From: Anastrepha obliqua
Lineage: Eukaryota > Arthropoda > Insecta > Diptera > Tephritidae
Direction of reading: 5' to 3'
Length of the DNA stretch: 64,000 bases
Assembly: GCF_027943255.1 (NCBI RefSeq)
Contig: NC_072893.1
Location: 94,495,784-94,559,783, forward strand
In this document: positions 11,437-22,690 of the stretch, piece by piece
Numbering within the stretch: position 1 is the first letter of the stretch
Layout of the letters: each line of letters opens with the position of its first letter
Program-made: the position numbers and the translations under genes
The notes under the pieces: model-generated
What the model saw: the letters and a program-made list of their open reading frames with translations, nothing else
What the model was told of the DNA's origin: nothing
Databases searched by the model: none

Positions 11437-12080
11437 TTATTCGGTTTTCAAAAACGGTAGCCAAAAGTTCGAGTTTAATTTTGGCAGTGTGACAAGTTGC
11501 ACCGTCCCGGTGAAACCAAATGTCGTCCATGTCATCCTCTTAAATTTGTGGAAACAACTCGTTGAGCAGGTCACGGTAACGCTCGCCATTTACTGTAACC
11601 GCGGCTCCTCCCTCATTTAAAAAAAAAAATGGCCCGATGATGCCGCCAGACCAAAAACCGCATCAAACAGTGACTTGTTGTGGATGCATTTGCTTCTTTA
11701 CAGTAACGTGTGGATTTTCTGAGCCCCAAATCCGACAATTTTGCTTATTGACGTAGCCACCGATGTGAAAATGAGCTTCATCAGAAAAGAAGAAGAAGAC
11801 TCACCACTTTGGAAATAGGTTTTCAATATATCCCAATCTTGTTCAAGTGTATAGCGTCCCATTTCGTAAATGTCAAACCTTTAAGTAAATTATGAACACA
11901 TTTGACATGTCATTTGTGTTACCATTCTCAAAAAAATAGGTGGTTCAAAAAGCAAACGCCTGTATTACCCCTGCCCACCTAATTGGGCTACCTAACCAAT
12001 AAAAATACAAGTAAGCTATTTATCACAGATGTTTCAAAATATGTGTGAGTTATAATGGCAGATTATATTTTTAACGATAA

Positions 12081-14329
12081 CACAGGGCAACAAAAAAAAC
12101 AAAAAAATCTGCGGCAATAATTTTGTTAATGGTTTTCATTAGCACTTGTATTATATATATTGAGTATGAAATTACATTTTTTGAATTGACTCTGGTTCTT
12201 GAGATAAACGCAAAATTAAAAATTACTAAAAAAATTTAAAGTGCCCTCCTAATTTGATTAAACCTAACTGCGGTTTCGTTATCTGTTTGCATATTTAGGT
12301 ACAACACTTTCACTTATTTGCTGTTAGACTCAGAAGTTATCAGTTAGTGTCATTTTTCAGTTTTAAAGAAATTGTTGTCTCGAAAATATGAGTTCGTCAC
12401 GAAAACCTTGTGTTAACGATTGCAACAGTTTTTGTTATATATGTGGCAAATTTTTTTCGCAAAAGCAAAGAAAACAGATCACAGAGTTTGTGAAAACAAC
12501 CTACCAAGCATACTTTGGGATAAAGTATGTACAAAAGAATAAATATTGGGTGCCCAATATTGTGTGTAAGACTTGTGTAGAATCTTTGCGATACTGGAGC
12601 CAAGGAGGACGTAAAGGGCTTCAATTCGGAGTACCGATGATGTGGAATGAGCCAACGAATCATTTTAATGACTGTTATTTCTGTGCAGTAAAAGTGAAAG
12701 GTACAAACCGTTTTAAGAAACGGAATTGGGTTTATCCTAATATTAAATCAGTTAGACCCCCAGTATTGCACAGTAACAATTTACCAATTCCTGTGTTTAC
12801 AGGACCATCTTCTGCTAACTGTAATGACATTGAAATGTTAGAGAATTCTGACAATCAAGCAAGCAGCAGTGAAAGCGAGTTCGAAGAAAGTAGTTGTATG
12901 AAACAAGGATTTTCGCAAGCAGAGCTTAGCGACTTGGTTCGTGATTTAAATTTATCAAAAAAATCTGGCGAAATTCTTGTTTCAAGACTAAAAGAAAAAC
13001 AATGTCTTCAACCTGGCGTTACCATCACATTCTTTAGGACCAGAGAGCAAGAACTTCTTCCTTTCTTTCAAGAAGAATACAAGCTTGTATTTTGTAACAA
13101 TGTTTCTGGTCTGTTAAATTGTATGGGGCATCCTGAATATAATACTGAACATTTGAGACTTTTTATAGATAGCTCAAAAAGAAGTCTGAAATGTGTATTG
13201 CTGCACTATGGCAATAAATTTGCTTCGGTTCCAATTGGTCATTCAACGAAACTAAAAGAAGAATACCAAAATATTAAAATTGTTTTAGAAAAGATTTCAT
13301 ACGCACAACATCAATGGTCAGTATGTGTGGACTTAAAGATGGTGAATTTTTTATTAGGTCAGCAAGGTGGGTATACTAAATACCCCTGTTTCATATGTCT
13401 ATGGGATAGTCGCGCAAAAAAAGAACATTGGACTAGAAAGGTTTGGCCTTTGAGAGAAAATATGGAAGTAGGAAAAGCAAATGTGGTTCATGAACCACTG
13501 ATAAGCCGAGAAAATATTTTTCTTCCACCACTTCACATCAAGCTTGGGCTAATGAAACAGTTTATCAAAGCCCTTGATAAGACCGGTGGCTGTTTTAAAT
13601 ATGTGTGTCAAAAATTTCCGTCTTTAAGTATGGAAAAATTAAAAGCAGGTGTCTTTGATGGGCCGCAGATCCGTACTCTTATAAAAGACATTGAATTTAT
13701 AAACCATATGTCACAAATTGAATCTAAAGCATGGCTAAGCTTTGTCTTAGTAGTCAAAAATTTTTTGGGGAATCATAAGGCACCACATTACCAAAAACTA
13801 GTTGATGAAATGCTTCGAAATTTCTGCAGTTTAGGAGCTAATATGAGCATTAAATTGCATTTCCTTCATAGCCATTTGGACAAATTCCCGAAAAACTTGG
13901 GCGATTATAGTGAGGAACAGGGAGAACGGTTCCACCAGGATATAAAAATAATGGAAGAAAGGTACCAAGGTCGATGGGACTGCCACATGATGGCAGACTA
14001 CTGCTGGACCTTATTAAGGGAACCATAAGCAAAACCATAACAGAAAAGCCAACAGAAAAACTTTTTTGTAATGTTTTTAAATTATTTAAGTTAACTGCAA
14101 ATATATATTTTTGTTTTTGTATAATTTTTAATGAAATATATTAATAAAAATATTTTTTTAGTGCATGTTGGTATTTTAATACTGTTTTTTTCAGTGAAAT
14201 AGATAATAGTCTTTATCTCAAAAACTAGAGTCAATTTGAGAAATCTAAAATTTTTCTAGTATTCAGCACACTAGTCTCACACAGAATTGACTTAAACCAA
14301 CCCTGCCGCAAAATGACTGTTCCCCAGTG
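12081..14329 (+). mobile_element. Element B: 2.25-kb DNA transposon related to A, TAA target duplication
   Basis: Bounded by CACAGGGCAACA at 12081 and, on the other strand, CACTGGGGAACA ending at 14329; both ends then share TGCGGCA about 15-20 bases further in. TAA flanks both sides (12078-12080 and 14330-14332). A second, subterminal inverted pair (12180-12212 and 14206-14243) contains TTGACTCT and GAGATAAA. One 546-codon ORF fills the middle, with an AATAAA near 14143. Same layout as element A (CAC ends, TAA duplication, homologous transposase) but short TIRs instead of 430-bp ones. Confidence 0.85.
12388..14028 (+). CDS. Element B transposase, D-D-E with intact zinc motifs (546 aa)
   Basis: Uninterrupted ORF, clearly homologous along its whole length to the element A protein but well diverged. 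N-terminal C16-x2-C19 (FCYICGKF), C60-x2-C63 (VCKTCVESL) and C96-x2-C99 (DCYFC) suggest zinc binding, possibly for end recognition. A serine/glutamate-rich linker lies near 150-170. The putative catalytic core has D261 (LFIDSS), D315 (CVDLKM) and E513 (QGERFHQD), CxxC at 334-337, PPLHIKLGLMK near 380 and H491-x4-H496. All proposed ligands are present, unlike in A. The start is the first ATG after an upstream stop and aligns with that of A. Superfamily is inference (CMC-like). Confidence 0.8.
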   Translation: MSSSRKPCVNDCNSFCYICGKFFSQKQRKQITEFVKTTYQAYFGIKYVQKNKYWVPNIVCKTCVESLRYWSQGGRKGLQFGVPMMWNEPTNHFNDCYFCAVKVKGTNRFKKRNWVYPNIKSVRPPVLHSNNLPIPVFTGPSSANCNDIEMLENSDNQASSSESEFEESSCMKQGFSQAELSDLVRDLNLSKKSGEILVSRLKEKQCLQPGVTITFFRTREQELLPFFQEEYKLVFCNNVSGLLNCMGHPEYNTEHLRLFIDSSKRSLKCVLLHYGNKFASVPIGHSTKLKEEYQNIKIVLEKISYAQHQWSVCVDLKMVNFLLGQQGGYTKYPCFICLWDSRAKKEHWTRKVWPLRENMEVGKANVVHEPLISRENIFLPPLHIKLGLMKQFIKALDKTGGCFKYVCQKFPSLSMEKLKAGVFDGPQIRTLIKDIEFINHMSQIESKAWLSFVLVVKNFLGNHKAPHYQKLVDEMLRNFCSLGANMSIKLHFLHSHLDKFPKNLGDYSEEQGERFHQDIKIMEERYQGRWDCHMMADYCWTLLREP

Positions 14330-14332
14330 TAA

Positions 14333-14830
14333 TTTTTTGTAAAACTAACCAGGAAAAATGTAAGGAATATTTATTTTCGATAACACTTTTTTTCAGAACA
14401 TTATGCGGGGAAATTTTCAAATTCATGTATTCGTGGAAGTGAGTTAAAAATAAAACTTAATTTAAAAGTAATTTAAAAGAACTAAGAAAGGCTAAATACT
14501 GCCCGGACCGAACTTAAAATAACTTTATTAAATTTAATTGAATGCAATTACAATGTTGTTTAATAGGAATTCTAGTATGAAGCATCAGATAGTAGGACGA
14601 AAATTTAATCTGAACATATAAAAAGTGGGCGTGGTGTTTATCCCAACCCAATAATATAACTATATGTGGGATACTAATGAGGTAGAAATCACTAAGTGCA
14701 CCCAGTTTGCGCATATTTTGTAAACCGTTACTGATTTACGCGAATTTACACAAAAGTGGGCCCACTTAATTCAATCTTACTTGCATAGCTCTTTTATTTT
14801 CTCAGGTTCATTATTTGTCCGTTCTTATTT
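14333..14830. other. Non-coding AT-rich spacer
   Basis: Nothing supported here between element B and the first Helentron copy. Confidence 0.4.
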
Positions 14831-14831
14831 T

Positions 14832-16330
14832 GAAGTGAAACTTCTTTAGTGGCGGTCTGATATTTGAGCGAAAATGGAGAGTGAATTGGAAACAATGTAA
14901 CGTTTAGAGATTTCGTTACGCGAGAGAGAAAAAAAGATACAACGTAGAGAGAAGGAGAAAGAGAGCAACACATTTTCTATACCTAAGACATAGGCTTCGT
15001 TGTAAGACAGAGTATACAGATATATAACATAGAGAAAAAGAGAAGGAGAGCTATACATCATATACAGCGGTAGCAATCGGACGACGCACATCAACAATCC
15101 CGCTTAACAACAACAAAACGATTAACGCTAAACGATCACATTTACCATTAGCTTTTGCTTGTGCGACGACCATTCACAAGTCTCAGGGAAGCACGTATTC
15201 TGAAGTTGTTTACGAATATGATAAAAAACAATCGCAATCATTAGTTTACGTTGCTTTATCACGAGTCACTTGTATTGAAGGCTTGTGGATTACAACGAAC
15301 GGAAATGATTTTAGATTCTACCATGGGCGACGAGCATCAGTCAGTATGTCTCATTTACAAGATGAATTCCGGAGACTATCGTTAAATAGATAGGAACCTG
15401 TGGATAAACAAATAATCGATTTCATGACTCAGAGAAGAGAGCTATCTGTATATACTCTTAATTGTCAGAGCATACGAGCACATTCCGCAGATTTAACAGA
15501 CTCTGTCATCCGCAAATCGAGTATAGTACTTTTGTCCGAAACTTGGTTAAACGATAACGAGGATATTATTTAGTATACCAAAATTCAATTGCATCATCAA
15601 ATATAAGCGACTAAATGTTAGAGCTGGCGGTGTGGCAATCTACCACAATCAAGATGATAGCGTAAATATCGTCACACCAAACATGGAAATGACTGCAAGG
15701 CAGTCTCAGTCATATTCATCAACAGTCACACCAGTTGGCGATGTTTGCATTGCAGAATGTCAAACGCTGAATGGAAAAACTATTGTCATAGCCGCCATCT
15801 ATATTTCACCGAACCAAAATCTTGATGACATAATATATTTCATTCACCGCTCACTACTGGTTTACAGCCACGCAGGTGCAAATGCACTTGGAAGGGGCGA
15901 AGACAAAATTCCATTGATTCTCGGGGGAGATTTCAACGTAAATTTCGGATCCAATGATTCTTTGCCGTTGATTCAATTTCTTCGAGAAACATTCGGTTTG
16001 CAGATAGATAAACAATAACCCTAAAGAATCAACAACAAAATCCGGAACTACACTAGATGCAATTTTCACACGTTATCTAGAAAATATTGAGTCACGTACA
16101 TATATTTCATATTTCAGCTATCACCAACCACCAACAAATGATAGCATAATGCATATATAGTTAATAAAATCGAGTTTTGGTTACACAAATTTTACACTGT
16201 TGTATTTCTTTTGAAATTATCCCTGTCTCCTTCTCTTCCTCTCTCGCTCTTTCTCTCTCTCTCTCTTATTCACACTCATTCACACACAGAAGTTTCACTT
16301 CCACCACGTGTACGATGCTGCACATGATTT
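14832..16330 (+). mobile_element. Helentron copy 1 (non-autonomous)
   Basis: Begins GAAGTGAAACTTC directly after a T run. The inverse, GAAGTTTCACTTC, lies at 16289-16301, followed by a short hairpin-forming stretch (GTG...CAC around 16308-16323) and a T run. This asymmetric placement of the inverted repeat, with a 3' hairpin and insertion between Ts, is the structure described for Helentrons. The inside is a GA-rich leader, the last part of a PIF1-like helicase, and an endonuclease. Compared with copy 2 it lacks about 390 bp of helicase-coding DNA. Confidence 0.8.
15062..16140 (+). pseudogene. Helicase C-terminus and fused AP-endonuclease-like domain (broken)
   Basis: Helicase part (about 15066-15392): KSQGSTYSEVV followed by LVYVALSRVTCIEGL, the conserved final motifs of PIF1-type helicases as in Helitrons. 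A TAG at 15391-15393 ends this frame, where copy 2 continues. The endonuclease part follows with YTLNCQS (metal-binding Asn), LSETWLN (Glu), an out-of-frame step near 15570, GGVAIYH and GGDFNVNF (the GDFN motif). Past a further stop near 16016 come TTKSGTTLDAIF and later residues of the domain, which copy 2 has lost. The C-terminal EEP endonuclease fused to a helicase is the Helentron hallmark. Confidence 0.75.
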
Positions 16331-16359
16331 TTTATTAAAATTGCCGTTAAATAGGAGAT

Positions 16360-17910
16360 GGGCATGACCGTTGACGGATTTCAGTACCAACTTAGCTTGC
16401 TCCTTCGCAGAACCATAGGATTTATATTATATATATAGTAAATATTTACTTGCTTGATTGTTAGTACGAATGTGAGCAGCCAATCAGCTGCCTTCTTGAT
16501 TGCTGCTACCTCAGCTTGGAACACACTGCAGCGGTCCGGTAACCTGAATTTGGGAGTCCTCGTAAAAAATCCTCCGCCAACCTTTCCTTTCAACTTCGAT
16601 CCATCTGTGAACAATTTCATCAGGCCCTGTCTCCAAGTGTAGCCCCCGTCCACTGTTCCCTTGATGGAATGTGAGTGGAGAAAGTTCCGGTTGAGCTAAG
16701 CGAGGGTATACATTGATCCGTTGACAGGGGTATGAACTCAAAGTTTCTAAGGATGCTTGAGTGTGAGGTTGAGCCTATAGCCCGAACCCCTCGGTCTGAT
16801 TGCGGTATGGGTGCGGCATTTCTGTCTGCAATGTTTACGGGTACCACATTTAACATTGCATTGAGCGTCAGAGTAGGAATCGTTCAAAGCGCTCCACCGA
16901 TTCCAATATGTGATGACCTTTTAATTCTCTCCAGCTTCTTCACCAATGTCATTCTTCCTAGTGAACTCTATCAGACTATGACTCCATATAACAAGATTGG
17001 CCTCATAATCGTAGTATTTAGCCATAACAAACAACTCAAGGCGATAGGCCCCCTCTTTTGCAAATTGCACCTTTGCACCCACACATGGCGATTGTTGCCT
17101 TCCTCACTCTTTCGTCAACATTGGGCTTTCATGTAAGCTTACTATCTAGGATAATACCTAGGTACTTCCCCTTGTCAAAAAGCATCAGCAGAGCGCCCCC
17201 TATTGAGGGAAGCTGAGCTCTTTGTATTTCATATATCCTCGTAAATAGAAAGAACTCCATCTTGAGAGGATTCACGAGCAGTTGGTAATTCGTTGCACAT
17301 TTAACAACTACGTTCAGATATCCCTGCATCAAACTGTACAGGGTATCCACAAATTTTCCTCTAACAATTAGTGCCATGTCATCCGCGTAGACAATCACCC
17401 TGCAGCCCCCTCTCCCCAGCTCCTCCAGCAAGTCATTCACAACATCAACCCAGAGAAATATTAAGAGAACACCACCTTGCGGAGTGCCTCTACTCACCTG
17501 TCAGCGGATGGAGATGACGCTCTTTTCTGCTGCGACTATTCTGTCGTTAAGCATTCTGTAGATAAATCTCATAAGGTATGTTCCGACCACCAGTTTACCC
17601 AGAGACTTAGTAATTGCCTCCCTCACTACCCTCATAAAAGCTGCGGAGATGGCGGACGCTAACCTCTTCCTCCCTAGAAGTAGCATCGTCTTCTCTATCG
17701 TTTCCATCACTTCGACAATGATAGAGCCAGCATATTTAGTGACTTCGCTAAACGATTTTGGGGGGCCACCACCGCAGATGTTTCCGTCTGCGATCCGCTA
17801 CCTATCCATTAACCCTCCACTAGAGACTGAGGTCGCATATCATTTAGTGCTACCCAGGGTGCACCACGCGGAGGCGCTTTGCCTTACACTTATAATTAAA
17901 AAATAAGAAA
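16360..17910 (-). pseudogene. LINE fragment: reverse transcriptase plus RNase H
   Basis: Minus strand. From the right: RT fingers/palm (ending near 17501 with YLMRFIYRMLNDRIVAAE), then 17497-17129 with RGTPQGGVLL, VIVYADDMALIV (the YADD active site) and FDKGKYLGIILDSKLT, then a thumb region, then 16653-16381 with LFTDGSKLKGKVGGGFF and CSVFQAEVAAI, the first two acidic motifs of an RNase H domain. Several frame changes separate the parts. An RT with downstream RNase H points to the I/LOA/R1-like group of non-LTR elements; the exact clade is not fixed. No 5' endonuclease or 3' tail is seen, so this is a truncated dead copy. Confidence 0.8.
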
Positions 17911-18449
17911 AAAATCTGATCGGTGGTGCTTTTCCAAAATAATATTTTTTTTCCAAAACTTTTGAACAAAATGTAATCTTTGTTCAGTTTTACTAAGATT
18001 GGTCAAAATCTAGCGCACCCATTGAAAACCCCTTTTAATTTATACAAAAGCTCCCCATGTAAGAAAAATTGTTTAGCGCCTGAAAACTAGAATTTGTATA
18101 TTTTAAATATTGGATTATACCTAAATCGAATGTAGTGAAGTTGCTTTCACTACCGGAAATAATTAAGTTTTAACCGATTTTTATTGATTTTTTTTGAGAG
18201 AAAATATTGACAAACTGAATTTTTTGTGGTTAATCGTCAAATTTATTGACCTTGGTTATAAAAAAAGTTTTTTTACATATTTTTAACTTTCTTCTAGGAC
18301 TTATTAAAATTAAGAAAATAGGAGAAACTTTAACTGAATTTAAACTTTATGAAATTAAAGAAAATCCTACACAAAGGAATTTTAACATAATGACTCATAA
18401 GTAATTCAGTATTTCACCACATTACAACGTTACATAAATATTTGCCTTA
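17911..18449. other. AT-rich spacer
   Basis: No gene seen. The text has the flavour of TE non-coding DNA, but I find no terminal repeats. Confidence 0.35.
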
Positions 18450-18451
18450 TA

Positions 18452-18818
18452 AAGGGTTTTTCAATTGGCGCGGGTCGATTTTGGCGCCCTGTGGCAGCCA
18501 TTTTGTTTTAATGACATCTGTCAAATCTTTTGTTTATTATTCAGTTGTTTATGCCAAATCATTATGGCAAGTTACACGATTGAACAGCACGTTCAAATGA
18601 TAAAACTTTATTATCAAAATGAGTGTTCATTAACGCTGCGTTGCGCGCATTGCGCCCATTTTTCGGGAGACGTGGTGGCCCTTCCAATTTCTTATGGCCC
18701 ATATTGAACCAAATGGACCTAGACGACATGTGGTTCCAGCAGGACGACGCTACGTGCCACACAGCAAACGCCATTTTATTCCATTTCAACATCTACCCGC
18801 CCTTATTGAAAAACCCTT
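18452..18818 (+). mobile_element. Mariner-derived MITE, 367 bp
   Basis: TIRs AAGGGTTTTTCAA at the left and its complement TTGAAAAACCCTT at the right, flanked by TA on both sides (18450-18451 and 18819-18820). The interior keeps two scraps of a DD41D-like mariner: an N-terminus (MASYTIEQHVQMIKLYYQNE) and, joined to it by deletion, the core around the second aspartate (LDDMWFQQDDATCHTA). The rest of the gene is gone. A deletion derivative with intact ends could be moved by a full-length relative. Confidence 0.85.
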
Positions 18819-18820
18819 TA

Positions 18821-20300
18821 TTTCCTGCAGCGATGTGTTGTTGGTGCAGATATAATCAGTGTTCATTTCCTCCCACAACCATTCATATGTGATTTGCTAC
18901 GCCATTTAGTTTTATTTTACACTGAAATCCTTCAAAGTATTTTATATTCTTTTATAAAAAGCAACACTTTGTAACAAAAAACAAAAAAAAAAAAAATTAA
19001 GCGGAGCCAGAATAATACACATTATTCTCTTCGATTTCGAAAGAAATTTGTTTTTTTTTTTTCAAAACATTTAAGCCAAAATAATGTATAACTGATAAAG
19101 GAGTGAATAAACATTTTCAACCTTTCAATATTGCAATGCCATTTTTTATATTAATACATATGCATAGCATTCATGTACATATGTATAAGTATATTTAAAA
19201 GCGCAGCGTTGGCAACGCACCAAGCTCAGATTTGTCCAATTTGCAACGCTTAATTTCGGCTTCGCTGCCATGCCAACGGGCTTATTGCAGCGCTTTGATG
19301 CATGAAGTTTTCTACATATGTATGTATACGTGAAAATGAATAGACTTTTTTATACGAGTGAGTACACTACGGCATACATAGCTGGAAGCTAGCACTTAAA
19401 TCGAGGTATTCGATTGAGTGTGTCCGCCGGCTTCACTCGTCCAGTGGCGTGTATGTGTGCGTGCACGTTTGTGCATGTGTAGGTGTTGTAGCGTCGCTTG
19501 GTGACGGTGATTGTGGTCGATGGTATGTAATTAATTGCAATAAATTGCAGCTTTACTTTGCCCACGCATCAGCAGCAAGAGAAAAATGGACATTTGCGGC
19601 TAGTGTGCAGCACTGAAGTGTGAATATTTGCCGGAACAACGCCCGCACCAAAAGGCTTATATGTATGTGATTTCTAGCGTATGCATCAGTATGTCTTTTC
19701 GCCATTCAACAACATACGCTTTACAAACAACTATGAAATTACCTTTTTTCCTGTGGGCTCAATGACGTATTACGTGCCGCACTGTGCTTCACTTCTCTAT
19801 TGAGATGGGGTGGCTTTCATGCGGTTTCACGCACATCCGAGGTATGTCCCTTTTGACGTTGCTTTAAAAGCGAAGCGAAAAATAGTTGAGCAATGATTTG
19901 GATATAACAGTGGGCCAAAGGAATGTACTATTGTATATAGCTCATTGGAAATGTCAGAATTATCGAGTGATATAGAAATGCATCATGGTATGGTTGTGTA
20001 TTCTTTCAACACGTAGACTATGGAACTAAGGCTGCAGTCTGACAAATTATAAAAAAAAGTTGAATGTTATTTGTTATACAAATTTTAAGCACTCAAAATT
20101 TTAATTGGACTCTTCAGATCTGTTTTTTTTTTTTGTGATCTAAGACACTATTTTTGTAGGTTGAAAGACAGTTTGTCTGTTAATATATTTCTAAACAGAA
20201 GGATGGAAATTCGCAAATCACACTGCATTTCCTGTACCAAATAAGCTAAGTTTCACCATTGCTGCTTTTCTGAAAATGAAAGGAAAAATCTTATTTGCAA
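18821..20300. other. Long non-coding stretch
   Basis: No gene recognised. Holds poly(A)/poly(T) runs near 18975-19000 and 19050, and a TG-rich run near 19450-19490. It is less AT-rich than its surroundings at 19200-19850, so it may be original host intergenic or intronic sequence. Confidence 0.35.
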
Positions 20301-20307
20301 CAAATTA

Positions 20308-20465
20308 TTGATCACATGTCGCACTGGAGGAATCATCGGTCTATATTTATTCAAAGACGAGGCTGACGGCAATGTAGCAGTGAATGGCGAACGCTTCAGC
20401 GCCATGATAAATGACTTTTTAATCCGGGTAATTGAAGTATGTAATCTTCACAGGAGCATGATTCC
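20308..20465 (+). pseudogene. Mariner fragment (middle of the core)
   Basis: About 50 residues match the stretch between the first and second catalytic aspartates of DD41D mariners: GGIIGLYLFKDEADGN, VAVNGERFSAMINDFL and a LHRSM end. It is cut on both sides. The right end abuts the 5' leader of the RTE-like LINE, which probably inserted here. Confidence 0.65.
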
Positions 20466-22690
20466 TTGTGTAGAAGTCCACGCAAGTGGGGAAAGTTGCT
20501 GATCGCCATTCACTTGGGAGTGGCCAAGAGGATTATTCTACATATGGTTCAAGCAGCTCACAACGTCCAGGATTAGCCCACCTATCCCCTGGGTAGCTTC
20601 CAAACACCCGTTCGGGAGTGAGCAAACGTGAGAAGGCGAAGCATTCCAGGATAGCTGGTTGTGCGCTGGGTTTGGGACCCGCCACTTAAAAATCCCCCCA
20701 ATGAAAAGAACTGCAAAGCCTCGGATGAGAACTACCTTTACTGATGACGACCCCTGCAAACGAACTAAGGACTATGATGTGAGGGCATGCACCTGGAATG
20801 TCTGGTCCTTTAATGGGGAAGGTGCCTCTGCTCGGCTGGTTGATGTCCTCGTGAGAGTAAAGGCTGACATCACTGCCATTCACGAAATGCGATGGACGGG
20901 ACAAGGTAAGAAAAGCGTAGGACCCTGTGACGTCTACTACAACTGCCATGTAAAGAAGCGTAAATTCGGTGTCGGATTTGTTGTGGGAGAGAGACTTCGT
21001 CGCCAAGTACTCTCGTTCACTACGCTGGACGAGCGTCTCGCAATAATCCGCATCAAAGCGTGATTTTTTAACATCTCGCTAATTTGCGCCCACGTCCCGA
21101 CGGAGGAGAAGGACGATGCGACCAAAGATTCTTTCTATGAGCGCCTGGAACGTTCCTATGAGCGCTGCCCCCACCACGACATAAAAATCGTGCTTGGCGA
21201 CTTCAACGCTAGGGTGGGCAAGGAGGGAATTTTTGATCCCACAGTCGGAAAATTTAGCCTGCACAACGAAACATCCGGTAACGGACAGAGGCTGATCGAC
21301 TTCGCCGGGGCCCGAAACATGGTGGTCTGCAGCACCAGATTCCAGCATAAAAAGATACACCAAACTACCTGGCTGTCTCCTGATCGAAAAACGCGAAACC
21401 AGATCGATCATGTTGTGATAGACGGAGGACACGCTTCTACTGTATTAGATGTACGTACGATCCGAGAACTCAACATCGACTCGAATCATTACCTTGTTGC
21501 AGCCAAACTGCGTACACGCCTCTGTGTAGTAAAAAACGTACATCTACCTACGCAAAGAATGTTCGACGTCGAAAAGCTGCACTCACAACAGACAGCCAGG
21601 AGATTCGCCACTCGACTCTCACTCATGCTCTTAGAGAGCAATGCTCAACAAACCGGCATGCACGAGCAATGGAGCAACATTTCCCGAAGAAGAAATCGGA
21701 TTCCGGCGAGCCCGAAAAAACAGTTGGTACGACGAGGAATGTCATGCTGCCGCCGAAAGAAAAGATTCTGCCTGTAGAGCCACGCTGTGATCGGGCGCAA
21801 CGCGAGCCATGTGGGATCGCTACCGAGAGCTAAGAAAGGAAGAGAGACGTATTATCCGACAGCAGAAACGCGAGGCCGAAATTCGTGAGTACGAGGAGCT
21901 TGAGATGCTGGCCAATAAGAACAACGCCCGAAAATTCTATCAGAAAGTTCGGCGACTTACAGAAGGTTTTAAGACCGGGGCGTTTTCCTGTAAGAACAAA
22001 GACGGCGAACTGGTGACTGACGTACAGAGCAATCTTAAATTATGGGGGGAACACTTCTCAAACATGTTAAGCAGTGACAGCTGCGCATGTCACAGAGAAT
22101 GTGAAGATCCCGATGCCCCAATCGTTAACGACGGAATTGTCGTTCCTCAACCCAACCATGACGAGGTGAGAATAGCAACAACACAGCTAAAGAACAACAA
22201 AGCCGTGGGCACCGACGGACTGCCGGCTGAGCTATTCAAACATGGCGGCGAGGAGCTGGTGAGGCGCATGCATCAGCTCCTATGCAAAATATGGTCGGAT
22301 GAAAGCATGCCTGCCGATTGGAATTTAAGTGTGCTCTGCCCAATCCATAAGAAGGGCGATCCTGCAATCTGTGCCAATTACCGCGGGATAAGGAGTTTCC
22401 TGTATGCCTGATGCCTGAATTTGGTATCCCCGCAAAACTAATACGACTATGTAAAATGACGTTGTCAATACCAGCAGCGCCGTCAGAATTAGGAAGGACC
22501 TCTCCGAGCCGTTTGATACCAAACGAGGTTTCAGACAGGGTGACTCGCAGTCGTGTGACTTCTTTAACCTGATGTTGAAGAGAATAGTACGAGCCGCAGG
22601 GCTTGATCGCTCAGGTACAATATTTTATAAGAGCGTACAATTGTTGGCGTATGCCGATGACATCGATATCATCGGCCTTAACAACTGTTA
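20466..22690 (+). pseudogene. RTE-like LINE, copy 1: endonuclease and partial RT
   Basis: Contains a GC-rich 5' leader, then an AP-type endonuclease from about 20701 (RACTWNVWSF with the Asn; HEMRWTGQG with the Glu; a TGA at 21061-21063; VLGDFNARVG; RNQIDHVV; DSNHYLVAAKLR), a linker, then the RT start (21809-22411: KNNKAVGTDGLPAELF, CPIHKKGDPAICANYRGI), a large deletion, and the RT core end (QLLAYADDIDIIG) at about 22630-22670. The endonuclease and RT style is that of proteins often annotated as craniofacial development protein 2-like, which are RTE-type. Oddities: several frameshifts, and the last endonuclease aspartate reads SNH instead of SDH as in the 48-kb copy. The 3' end is missing. 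Confidence 0.8.

Larger units (their letters stand above)
7423..11982 (-). mobile_element. DD41D mariner, split by insertion of element A
   Basis: Minus-strand mariner in two parts: 7423-7792 holds the C-terminal end (ISRNSDINWP, PRRSCDLSPLDYFLWG, then a region ending near SRGSHLNNIIFH), and 11437-11982 holds the middle and start of the catalytic core (DEAHFHIGGYVNKQNCRIWG, VTVWCGFWSGG, DDIWFHRDGATCHTA). Deleting the 3.6-kb insert and one TAA copy joins the reading frame exactly at ...FENR/ISRNS..., and the D-to-D spacing across the junction is then 41. Partial TIRs containing TTTGCTTTTTGAA lie at both outer ends. The N-terminal DNA-binding part is missing, and the copy carries stops, so it is dead. 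Confidence 0.85.
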
